Source of the DNA: Irineochytrium annulatum
Lineage: Eukaryota > Chytridiomycota > Chytridiomycetes > Chytridiales > Chytridiaceae
Reading direction: 5' to 3'
Length of the DNA: 11,571 bases
Assembly (NCBI GenBank): GCA_027600665.1
Contig: JADGJL010000964.1
Coordinates: forward strand, 1 to 11,571
In this document: positions 1 to 7,356 of the stretch, piece after piece
Layout of the letters: each line of letters opens with the position of its first letter
Position numbering within the stretch: position 1 is the stretch's first letter
Program-made: the position numbers and the translations under genes
The notes under the pieces: model-generated
What the model saw: the letters and a program-made list of their open reading frames with translations, nothing else
What the model was told of the DNA's origin: nothing
Database searches by the model: none

Positions 1-403
1 AAGGTGGTCGATGTCTACCGTGAAGGAGGACACACCCGGATACAGCAGGGCAGTGAGAGCGCTCGCACACCCGTTCAGGTTCGCGGTCGACATGGCCACT
101 GTTATCACAGAGCTCCTTCGGAACGACGCCGGTGATGACGTTTGCGACGCGGACTTGACGGATGTCGTGGCGGCTTTAGGTACACCATGCTTTTAGCTCC
201 GAAACCACCATCCAGCTAACTTCAACTTATCACCAGGACGCTCTCGCATACAATACGGGGAGGACATCAAGTCGGCCGAAAAGAGCCATGGACATCTCAG
301 GATTGGAAGGAAAGGCAGCATATGCGTCGTCCAGGTGGAACGGTGCTACGGATCTAGAATGCCGCCCAAGAACCCGGAACTAACTCGGCTGCTGAAGTAT
401 TGA
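1..403 (+). CDS. 3' end of an unrecognised spliced gene (5' partial)
   Basis: I do not recognise this protein. An open frame runs from the window edge (codons from position 2; an ATG at 11 lies in frame but need not be the start) to 179. It then meets a GT-AG intron at 180-236: 57 bp, donor GTACAC, branch-like GCTAAC at 215-220, acceptor CACCAG. Splicing joins G179 to GA at 237-238 and continues in frame to a TGA at 401-403. Without splicing the frame ends within the intron at 194-196. The visible product is about 114 residues. It has an Ala/Val/Leu-rich helical first part with an acidic patch (GDDVCDADLTDVV), then a basic segment (SHGHLRIGRKGS) and a charged C-terminus ending LTRLLKY. No membrane segment or known motif is visible. 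The clean intron and sensible protein on both sides support a real gene; function is unknown. Confidence 0.65.
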
Positions 404-656
404 TATGCGGGACATGCACAAGCTCCTTGGTCATTTCTCCTTTCTTCGGTTCTCTGGAACATTTTACAAATGCTGACATTGCAACCGCTGAGATATTATA
501 CACTGCACCTGTTCACCTAGAAAGCATTTACCTGCATTATGCGACATTAGACGGCGATAAACGTTTATTTTGAGGTTGATTTGAAAGTCACAAGATAAAG
601 TAACGCGGAGGCGTGGAGGTTCCGCTGAAAGCTCGAAGCTCCGCTACCGTCCGTTG
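404..656. other. Intergenic region, presumed 3' UTR plus F-box gene promoter
   Basis: No convincing coding sequence. It separates the TGA of the upstream gene from the first ATG of the F-box gene on the same strand, so it should hold the 3' end of one transcript and the promoter of the next. It is more AT-rich than the flanking genes. An AT-rich patch near 491-500 (GATATTATAC) could be TATA-like, but I see no firm regulatory motif. Confidence 0.4.
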
Positions 657-1880
657 ATGCCCAAGCGGAGGGGGACAACGGCCACCGCCGACGACCCGTC
701 ACCGGCGCCGCAAAGAACAACCCCAACGCGCAAGTGCAAACGATCTTATACCGGCGAGGCCTGGCGATTAGGCGCAAAGATGGACTTCACGGAGGTGTTG
801 CCCTGCGAGCTGTCCCTCCGGATCCTTTCGTTCGTCTCGGCCAACGACCTCTGCAGGGCGGCCCATGCATCGAGGACCTTCGCCGCACTGACGAATGACG
901 ACGCACTCTGGAAGGACCTGTGCCGGGTCGAGTGGGCGGACAAGCAGTTCCGCCCTGTGAGGCTGCACCCTCTCATCCCCCTGGACGGCCTTACGGAGGA
1001 GGAAAGTGCCGGTATCCGCGCGGAGCGAGACCTCCTGAGGCTTGACGCCCCTGACGAAGACCCCGGGCCTCCGCCGCCACCGGTTCCTAACCTCGGCGGC
1101 GAGTTCTTCTCGGACAGCGACTCGGACGGCGAGGTGGAGGCGCCGCCTTCCCGGCTGGTCCGCGGTGCGATCAAGCACCTTAAGCTAAACTTGCGCGAGC
1201 GCCCGATCGTCGCCACCGCCGCGGCACGATGGAGTCGCAGGACGAGATCGTCATCCCCGGCAGGCTGGAGCCGCAGGACGAGATCGTCGTCTGCGTCCTC
1301 GTCCTGGTCCCCATCCTCCCCATCCGCCGCGTCTCCGATTCAGCCCTGCAAATGGAAAAGAAGCTATTTCGCCGCGCTGGTCGACTCCGTCAGGGTGGAC
1401 ATCAGCCCGACCGAGATGGAGCTTATGGATTGGAGTTTTGAGCCGAATTGGGACTCGAGGACCGGGATGGTGTGCATGCATGCGAAGGGTACGCTGTCAT
1501 ATGTGGGTAACTCTTTGCAGCTGGCTGACGCTTGTGACAGGTCAATTGTGGCATTCGGATCTGTGGCCGGAGGTCTTCCATTATAGGATGGTAACTGTCG
1601 CTTCGTTTTATGAACAACTCCTGACGTTGTTCAGGTAGGGCCGCACGATAGCGGCTCAAAAATTCGCGTCGCTTCTTACCCCGTTTTAACCGTCACCCGA
1701 AACTCTCAGGATTGGGGATGGATTATGAAGTAAGTTTAAAGCCTTCAAACATTGAATCTCACTTTTTTAAGGAATCGCTGGGTGACTATACGCAGTGTTG
1801 GGAAGCCGGGAGAGCCCTTGAGGCCCTCATGCGGTTGTAAATTCGGGCTGTCCACTCTCGAACCGGTTGATCTGTGGTGA
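657..1880 (+). CDS. F-box protein, four exons
   Basis: Predicted substrate adaptor of an SCF (Skp1-Cullin-F-box) ubiquitin ligase; the substrate is unknown. Exons are 657-1488, 1541-1590, 1635-1729 and 1772-1880, giving 361 residues. Introns are 52, 44 and 42 bp, donors GTACGC, GTAACT and GTAAGT; the first two carry CTGAC branch-like sites. The F-box is at residues 47-95 (LPCELSLRILSF, then LWKDLCRVEW). A Pro/acidic linker and a Ser/Arg-rich stretch follow, then a C-terminal domain beginning WKRSYFAAL (about 233) with WSF at 259. The small exons restore SKIRVASYPVLTVTRNSQ followed by DWGW (320-323) and a hydrophobic strand, resembling the C-terminal fold of several eukaryotic F-box proteins. 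Reading straight through exon 1 would stop at 1584-1586 and lose this. An alternative start is ATG 780, with a better context (A at -3, G at +4) just before the F-box. The exact C-terminus after RS V is the least certain part. Confidence 0.75.
1230..1288 (+). repeat. Imperfect tandem repeat (36-bp period) in the F-box gene
   Basis: A 23-bp segment at 1230-1252 recurs at 1266-1288 with one mismatch. In the gene frame it encodes two copies of WSRRTRSSS separated by three residues. It lies in the low-complexity linker between the F-box and the C-terminal domain, consistent with local duplication in a disordered region. Confidence 0.7.
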
Positions 1881-2325
1881 AATGGCTTTTACCATCCCGC
1901 CGGTTCTAACTCTGTTCCATTTGCATTTTACGGCTTTCGGGCTTTACCGTAATTTCTATTTGGTGATCGATTTGGATACATGTAGTTATATCGTCCCCTG
2001 AGGTTTCACCCGCCACTCCTATTTTATATCGTCTGTCTCATCGGCTGTCTAAACTGTTGTGCATTAGGTAGCATCTCACGCTGCCAAAATTCCAATATGA
2101 AAATACACGTGCTCAATGTTTTTAGTCGCATGCTTTTGATTTCTTTCTTTCCCAGGAGACGTACGTCCGTTTCTTCGTTTTGCTTTGATAAGATCGCTTG
2201 GCGCTTGCGCATTAACTTTCTCTGCACGCTGATGGCGACACGTTCGACGAAGTACGTATGAGTCCGCATCTTGTAACGTCACCTCCCTACTCTTTATCTT
2301 GATTTCCTTACATATGATTGTCCTC
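1881..2325. other. Intergenic region between F-box gene and retrotransposon
   Basis: No gene supported. It should hold the F-box gene 3' UTR and, further on, the original spacer into which the retrotransposon inserted. It is AT-richer than the coding flanks. Short minus-strand open frames (for example 2076-2327) are basic, motif-free and cross the target-site duplication, so they are treated as chance. Confidence 0.45.
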
Positions 2326-2330
2326 ACCGG
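2326..2330. repeat. Left target-site duplication ACCGG
   Basis: ACCGG directly precedes the left LTR and is repeated exactly at 7587-7591 after the right LTR. Five base pairs is the usual duplication length for copia integrases. Confidence 0.93.
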
Positions 2331-2560
2331 TGTACGGGCTGGAGTTCAGGAGAGAATCGATGTATTAATACTATGCATTCATTATCCTGGCTCCCCAGCC
2401 CCCTCCATGTCCTTGGGCCCGTACCTGGAGTTCAGGAGAGAATCGATACTCCTGAACCCGGCCCCGGCGGGGCCTACGGGCGGGCGTGGATTGGCGGTGT
2501 GTTACCGTCCGCGTTTACCCGGCGCGCTCCGCATCTCACACGCGTCGTGGCCTCCTTGCA
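2331..2560 (-). repeat. Left LTR (3' LTR of the element)
   Basis: 230 bp, starts TGTACGGG and ends CCTTGCA on the plus strand, and matches 7357-7586 with three substitutions. The Pol frame runs into it and stops at a TAG (2474-2476), so about the last 28 Pol residues are LTR-encoded. A perfect palindrome GTATTAATAC lies near its outer end (2362-2371). Confidence 0.95.
2339..2447. repeat. Internal direct repeat and hairpin within the LTR
   Basis: A 23-bp sequence at 2339-2361 (CTGGAGTTCAGG...AATCGAT) is repeated exactly at 2425-2447; the same pair is in the other LTR at 7365-7387 and 7451-7473. The second copy continues into a perfect inverted repeat, GTTCAGGAG (2430-2438) with CTCCTGAAC (2449-2457), a 9-bp stem with a 10-nt loop; the first copy lacks the second arm. 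Such repeats may bind a regulator or shape RNA 3' ends; that is inference. Confidence 0.85.
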
Positions 2561-5500
2561 GTCCCCCGCGTCCGAGCGGGTGATAACCCCGAGGGCGTCC
2601 CTAAAAAACGCGTGTTTGTTCCCCCCCAAGCCTTTAGTGAGTACGTCCGCGATCATGGCGGACGTGTGTATGTGTTGGAGGGTGAGGGAGGCGGGTCCGT
2701 GATCGGGGTTGATTTGGGCACGGAGGAACATGTATTGGATGACGAGGTGTTTGGTCTCGTGGCGCAGAGCGCCTTCCTCGCTATTGCGGAGCAAGCCCAT
2801 GTTGTCCGTATAGATCGCGGTGGGAGGGAGGTTATGGCCGAGAAAGGTGAGGAGGTTCCGAACGTGGATGGTCGCCTTGGCAGCCCGGTTGGCGGCGACG
2901 GTCTCAGCTGCGACGGTCGAATCGGCGACAGTGCGTTGCAATTTGGAGGAGGATGAGACGGCCCCACCGCAGAGCATTACGGCGAATCCCGATGTGGAGC
3001 GGCGGGTGGCGGTGTCCCCCGCGTGGTCCGCGTCTGTGTAGGTCGTTATGGAAAGAGGTTCGGAGGTGCGGGAGAAGGTGAGGCAGCGGTCGTTGGAGCC
3101 GTTGAGGTAAGCGAGGAGGTGTTGTAGGGCTCTCCAGTGAACGGGTCGAGGGTTATGGGAATGTCGACCGAGCTTGCCGAGTGTGAACAAGATGTCGGGC
3201 CGGGTGTCCCCAGCGTATTGGACGAGGCCTAGCAGACGGTAGTAGTCGCGTTGTTTCATGAAAGCTCGGTCGTGTGGTGTCGCCGCGATATCCGAGTCGA
3301 AATCGACCGTGTCTGTGTTGCCGTTCCACGGTGTTAGCCGGGTGGTGGGACGGCCATCAGAGGTGAGTGGATCTTCGAGGCATTCGGCGATGATGGCGGC
3401 TATGTAGTCGTGTTGGTCCATGGTGGCATAGTCGGGTGTGTAATGTTTGCGGATGCCAATGAAGTGGCCAACGATATCCGCCGTTGTTATCGTCATATTG
3501 GAGTTGAGCCAGGAGAGGAAACGGTCGACGTCGGGCTCGCAACCGGGGTCCGCAGCGAGTTCGCCGTCATCGGTGTGGATGATGAGCATGAGCATGCCTG
3601 ATGGGGTGTCGAGGCGGAAGAGGTTTGGGTCGGCGAAGCACTTGCGAAAGCCGTATTCGGTTAGGTGACGGTTGCGAAAGGTGGCCCACAGATAAGCGCC
3701 TTGCCGAGTCCCGTAGATGGCCTTGAGGATTTTCCAACCCGAGCCGTGTTGGTTAGCCGGGACCGTGAAGCCTGGGGGAGGTAGGCAGTAGAGTTCGTGG
3801 TCCATGGAGGCGTTAAGGTAGGCGCCCTTGACGTCGAATTTGCGAGTCTTCATGTGACGCTGCATGGCGATGGCGGTGAAGACTTTGTTAGCGGTCATTG
3901 ATGGGGTGGAGGCAAAGGTTTTGCCGTAGGTGTCGGGGGTCTGCCGGCTTTCGTTGACAACGAGGCGAGCCTTGTGTTGGATGGTGCCGTCGTCGTCGTT
4001 GCGTTTGAGTTTCAAGACCCAAAGGAAGTGGAGAGGTTTTGCGCCAGCGGGAATGGGGGCGAGTCGGTACGCCCCAACGTCCTCCATTTGTTGGAGCTCT
4101 TTGTCGATGGCGGCGCGCCAGAGCGGGTCCCTGAGGGCGGCTTGGATGTTCGGTCGGGCCGGGTAGGGTGGAGAGGGCGGACTCGGTGGTGTGGATGTGG
4201 GCGAGGAAGTAGGACTCGTGAACTGGGATTTCGTCGGACCATTCCACGATGGTGACTGCATTGGCCGATTCAAGGGTCGCGGTGGCTTGTTGGGCCGCAA
4301 GTTCACAAAGACGCGGGGACTGCCACCGCGGTTCGGGGGGGGCGTCGTCACGAACAGCACCAGCACCAGGCGGGGCGACCGCTGGGGGGGTAATCGTGGG
4401 CAGTTGAAGGCGAGCGGAGCGGCGCGCGGTGGTGGGAGCAGGGGCTCGTCATCGTCGCTAACGTCGTCATTGTTTGCAGGGCGATCATCCACGTCCGAGT
4501 TCGTGCCAAGGGCGGTGGGAAGGGCGTCGCTATCAGCGGGGTCGCTATCGTCGTGGTGGTCTTTCCATCGGGTAAGGAGGGCGCTGGTAGGGGGAGGCCT
4601 GTCGATGTCGAAGTGGCGTTCAGCAAAGTACACATGGCGGGAGATGATGATGGCCATAGGGTCGGTGTCATCGGTAAGGATCTTGTAGCTGAGTCGTTGT
4701 ATGGGGTGCCCGTCGTAATTGCCCCAGCCGATGAAGCGGCCCTTGATGGCGCGGGCGCCCGTCTTAATCCGGTCAGCGTCAACGCGACGCGCGTAAGCAA
4801 TACAGTTGAGAATCCGAGCGTCGGAAAGCTGGGGCTTCTTGCCGAAAGTGAGCTCGTATGGTGTGGCGGTGTTGTTGGTGGCGACAAGGCGGTTGTGGAT
4901 GTGACAATGAGCTAATAGACCTTCGCCCCACAAAGATCGTGGCGCCCCTGTTTCAATCAAGTTAGCGCGGACGCGGTCAAAGGCCGTTCGAAACCACCCC
5001 TCAATCTCGCCGTTCTGGGCGTGATCGGCGGTCGAGGTGTAGGCAATAGTGATTCCGACGTCGCGGCAAACGTCGTGGAGGGAGGTCGGACGGTTCTCCC
5101 CCGCAAAATCCATGTGGATCGTGCCGAGCTTCTCTCCGGTCATCCGCTCGAGCCAGTTCTTTGCGAAGATCAAGTTGGCGGCGGTTTCGTCGCGGGAGGT
5201 CTGGACGTAGCCAAACTTCAGGCCGGTATGGTGCACGGAGATGCCGAGGAAGCACGAGCCGCCGCCGAGGGACGGATGATGCCTTTCGGGGAATAGGATA
5301 TCAGCCGATATGGTATCGAGGATGCGAGCGGAGCGAGGAGGTGCGGGGGCGTGAGGTCGCCGGTGCATTTTGCCGAGGATGCACGGCTCACATGGGAGAA
5401 CGGCGGGGATGCTGCCAGAGATGTCGAGGCCGTGAACCGCTGGCAGGGTTCGTTTAATTTGTTTAGCGGATGCATGGAGGAGTCGGGAGTGCCATAGGTC

Positions 5501-6553
5501 AATGGTCCTCCTGCCTGGAAGCCCTGCGCCCAGCAGTACGGTTTCGGTGGCGGGATTCAGTGATCGTGAGGAGAGGTTGAGCCGGAAAAGGCCGCGGTCG
5601 TCCCCAGGGGCGGAAGCTGTCACAGTGCCGCAGTCAGTGTGAAGACTGCCGATATATCCCGTGCGCGTGACGCTGCGAAACCAAACGTCGCTGCCGCTAC
5701 GGAGGATTGCGGGAACACTGAACAACGTCTCGGACGCCCCTGGAACGTGCTCGACATCGCTAATGACGATAGGTTGGCCGTTGGTGGCCGTGCCGTGGAT
5801 ATCGCCACGCGTGCCGGAGCCCGTGATGACGGTACCTGACACGCCGAGGAAGCTGGACGGTGTCGAGGCGGAGGTGTTGCTGAGGGTGTCCGCGTGTGGG
5901 GTCAGGCTTTTCGTGCACGTCGAATCAAGAAGGCCTGAGACAGAGATGACGGTGCTGGGATCGGGATGCGCTTCGTGAGGGCCGGACCGTGTAGGAGAGG
6001 TAGATGCGTGAAAAGACAATTGCACAGAGTAGTTGGAAAAACGTTTATTAGCTTGTTCAATTGTCAATTCCACCCCCTTAAATTTCTTCGAAGTGGTCAG
6101 GCCTCTGGCTCCGCCAGCGGCAGTTCCAAGATCGATGATTGCTGCCCTCCCTCCACGAAACATGCGGAAGATGCGGGCGGTCGCGTCTGGCTGGAAATGC
6201 GCGGAGAGCTCGGCTTCGGTGGTACCGTCGGGAAACCCCTTGACGAAGACGGCGCAAGGGTTGACCTCCTTGGTGGAGCCATTATTGGTATTGGTGCCGC
6301 GCCGGGTGTCCTGTCCAATGCTCGAAAGCGCCGCGTGTAGCCTGGTGTTCTCCATCTTCAGTTCGGTGACGGCGGCCACGAGGGCCTCCAGCGTGGTCGG
6401 GGCCGCTGGCGTGGGTGTGGGGTGCGTGCCGACCGTCGAGGCTGTCTGGTTGTCGGCCGCGAAGGCGCGCGCCGTGGCGGTTGGTGGGTCGTCGCCGCGT
6501 TGGAGGGCAGAGCGGGCCTCTTCGAGTTCGGCGTCCTCTAGATATTCTTTCAT
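2474..6553 (-). CDS. pol: Copia Pol polyprotein: RRM-like, protease, integrase, RT, RNase H
   Basis: 1,359 codons without a stop. The frame is open upstream of ATG 6553 and there encodes the end of Gag (KFIRGLRPELR), so this ATG is probably not the natural start. Order by residue: Gag tail; coiled coil about 55-80; RRM-like domain 100-172 (VFVKGFP, GGRAAIIDL); aspartic protease at D210, reading D-S-T instead of the usual D-S/T-G; pre-integrase zinc finger (WHSRLLH 354-360, CEPC 388-391); integrase D418, D482, E518, an exact D-35-E spacing; acidic/Pro-rich linker 650-800; reverse transcriptase about 800-1050 with D907 and HTDD (D995, D996) in place of YVDD; RNase H D1174, E1217, D1250, ending ADVLTKGL. 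It copies element RNA to cDNA and integrates it. No CCHC knuckle is present. Linker residues about 705-800 look out of frame. The stop lies inside the 3' LTR. Confidence 0.92.
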   Translation of the reverse strand: MKEYLEDAELEEARSALQRGDDPPTATARAFAADNQTASTVGTHPTPTPAAPTTLEALVAAVTELKMENTRLHAALSSIGQDTRRGTNTNNGSTKEVNPCAVFVKGFPDGTTEAELSAHFQPDATARIFRMFRGGRAAIIDLGTAAGGARGLTTSKKFKGVELTIEQANKRFSNYSVQLSFHASTSPTRSGPHEAHPDPSTVISVSGLLDSTCTKSLTPHADTLSNTSASTPSSFLGVSGTVITGSGTRGDIHGTATNGQPIVISDVEHVPGASETLFSVPAILRSGSDVWFRSVTRTGYIGSLHTDCGTVTASAPGDDRGLFRLNLSSRSLNPATETVLLGAGLPGRRTIDLWHSRLLHASAKQIKRTLPAVHGLDISGSIPAVLPCEPCILGKMHRRPHAPAPPRSARILDTISADILFPERHHPSLGGGSCFLGISVHHTGLKFGYVQTSRDETAANLIFAKNWLERMTGEKLGTIHMDFAGENRPTSLHDVCRDVGITIAYTSTADHAQNGEIEGWFRTAFDRVRANLIETGAPRSLWGEGLLAHCHIHNRLVATNNTATPYELTFGKKPQLSDARILNCIAYARRVDADRIKTGARAIKGRFIGWGNYDGHPIQRLSYKILTDDTDPMAIIISRHVYFAERHFDIDRPPPTSALLTRWKDHHDDSDPADSDALPTALGTNSDVDDRPANNDDVSDDDEPLLPPPRAAPLAFNCPRLPPQRSPRLVLVLFVTTPPPNRGGSPRVFVNLRPNKPPRPLNRPMQSPSWNGPTKSQFTSPTSSPTSTPPSPPSPPYPARPNIQAALRDPLWRAAIDKELQQMEDVGAYRLAPIPAGAKPLHFLWVLKLKRNDDDGTIQHKARLVVNESRQTPDTYGKTFASTPSMTANKVFTAIAMQRHMKTRKFDVKGAYLNASMDHELYCLPPPGFTVPANQHGSGWKILKAIYGTRQGAYLWATFRNRHLTEYGFRKCFADPNLFRLDTPSGMLMLIIHTDDGELAADPGCEPDVDRFLSWLNSNMTITTADIVGHFIGIRKHYTPDYATMDQHDYIAAIIAECLEDPLTSDGRPTTRLTPWNGNTDTVDFDSDIAATPHDRAFMKQRDYYRLLGLVQYAGDTRPDILFTLGKLGRHSHNPRPVHWRALQHLLAYLNGSNDRCLTFSRTSEPLSITTYTDADHAGDTATRRSTSGFAVMLCGGAVSSSSKLQRTVADSTVAAETVAANRAAKATIHVRNLLTFLGHNLPPTAIYTDNMGLLRNSEEGALRHETKHLVIQYMFLRAQINPDHGPASLTLQHIHTSAMIADVLTKGLGGNKHAFFRDALGVITRSDAGDCKEATTRVRCGARRVNADGNTPPIHARP
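2561..2570 (-). other. Weak polypurine tract
   Basis: Directly inside the 3' LTR, the element strand reads CGCGGGGGAC. Position and G-run suit a plus-strand primer, but it is short and interrupted by C, so the call rests mainly on location. It lies within the Pol coding frame. Confidence 0.45.
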
Positions 6554-6597
6554 GTGGTCAAAACGGCCGGATATTCCTTTTGCGTCGAAGACCGTCT

Positions 6598-7305
6598 TCA
6601 GAGGCGCGCGGAGCTCGGGCCGCAGGCCGCGAATGAACTTGGTGGCAACGTCGAGCTTAAATTCGGGGACGACAGTGGGGCTGCTCTGGTTCGGGTATCC
6701 GGCCTGTCTGAGTCGTGTATGAACATCGATACTTTCCTTGCGTATGCCGTTGGCATCTCCGTCGGGCCTTGCTTGACCCGGTTGATCTGGTCGATGAGGT
6801 CCGTGATGGCATCGGCTTTGCGGTATTTGACGTGCCGCTGGAGGTGAGCAAGCTTGTCGTATGCGAATCCGTTTCCTTGTGCGAAAATCAGGCCCAGGTC
6901 ATGGTCGAGATGGGCGGCGATGAGAGTGGTGATCTTCGCCTCGGCCTGGCTCCATCCCGCGTGCAGCGTCGCCCACTGCTCTATCTGGTCGTCGTCGATC
7001 TTGTCGAGGGTATCCGCAAGGTCCGGGTTCAGGTTTTCGAGGGTAGGTTCAGGTACGATCTGCTCCAGGTGGGTAACCAGGTCCGTGATCGGAACCATGA
7101 GGATCTTATCTTTCTTCGTCTTCGCGTCCCGGCCGACGATACGCTCGATGATTCGGTATCGATACTTGTCGGGCAGAGGGATGGATGAGACGTTGTTCCA
7201 GACATTGGTGAGCCACGTCACGTAGGAGTCTGGGTTGGCATAGGTGCTTGAAGTGAGCTTCGGGAACTTGATGGCGCCCTCCTTGTCGGTAGCGGGCGAG
7301 GACAT
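6598..7305 (-). pseudogene. gag: Copia Gag, interrupted by a -1 frame change
   Basis: Nucleocapsid precursor that would package element RNA into virus-like particles. 235 codons from an ATG 51 nt inside the 5' LTR. Residues 1-195 look like a copia Gag: FPKLTSSTY near the start, then a helical region ending INRVKQG and TAYARKVSMFIH. After about residue 197 this frame becomes Ser/Pro/Arg-rich and stops at TGA 6598-6600, while the frame one base earlier gives RLRQAGYPNQSSP then FKLDVATKFIRGLRPELR and flows directly into Pol. The conserved Gag core is therefore split between two frames, with the break around 6690-6720. I see no X-XXY-YYZ slippery heptamer there, so a mutation is likelier than programmed frameshifting, though that is not excluded. 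Confidence 0.8.
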
Positions 7306-7319
7306 CTCGAGTCGAGATG
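7303..7319. repeat. Palindrome over the Gag start codon
   Basis: CATCTCGA and TCGAGATG flank a single base, a perfect 8+1+8 inverted repeat. The Gag ATG (7305-7303) is one end of it. In the genomic RNA this could form a short hairpin over the start codon or a self-complementary dimerisation contact; function is inference. Confidence 0.7.
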
Positions 7320-7344
7320 GATCGTACGTCCCCGTCAGAGCGTG

Positions 7345-7356
7345 GTGCTGATAACG
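7345..7356 (-). other. Primer-binding site, internal tRNA-Ile type
   Basis: The element strand directly after the 5' LTR reads CGTTATCAGCAC. It does not begin with TGG, so it does not match the 3' CCA end of a tRNA. It pairs instead with the anticodon arm of eukaryotic tRNA-Ile(AAU), GUGCU-A-AUAACG, with C opposite A34, which is normally deaminated to inosine. Copia elements are known to use internal (half-tRNA) primers, classically initiator tRNA-Met. The 12-nt match relies on remembered tRNA sequence. Confidence 0.6.

Noticed and set aside
1229..1441. Plus-strand frame overlapping F-box exon 1 in another phase
   Set aside because: The F-box frame is coherent on both sides (F-box before, WKRSYF domain after); this one is a shadow over the duplicated repeat.
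2024..2327. Two overlapping minus-strand frames left of the element
   Set aside because: Basic, no motif, and the longer reaches into the target-site duplication; treated as chance.
4191..4915. Long plus-strand open frames antisense to Pol
   Set aside because: GC-rich coding DNA opens antisense frames; these show no domains and the opposite strand has clear catalytic motifs.
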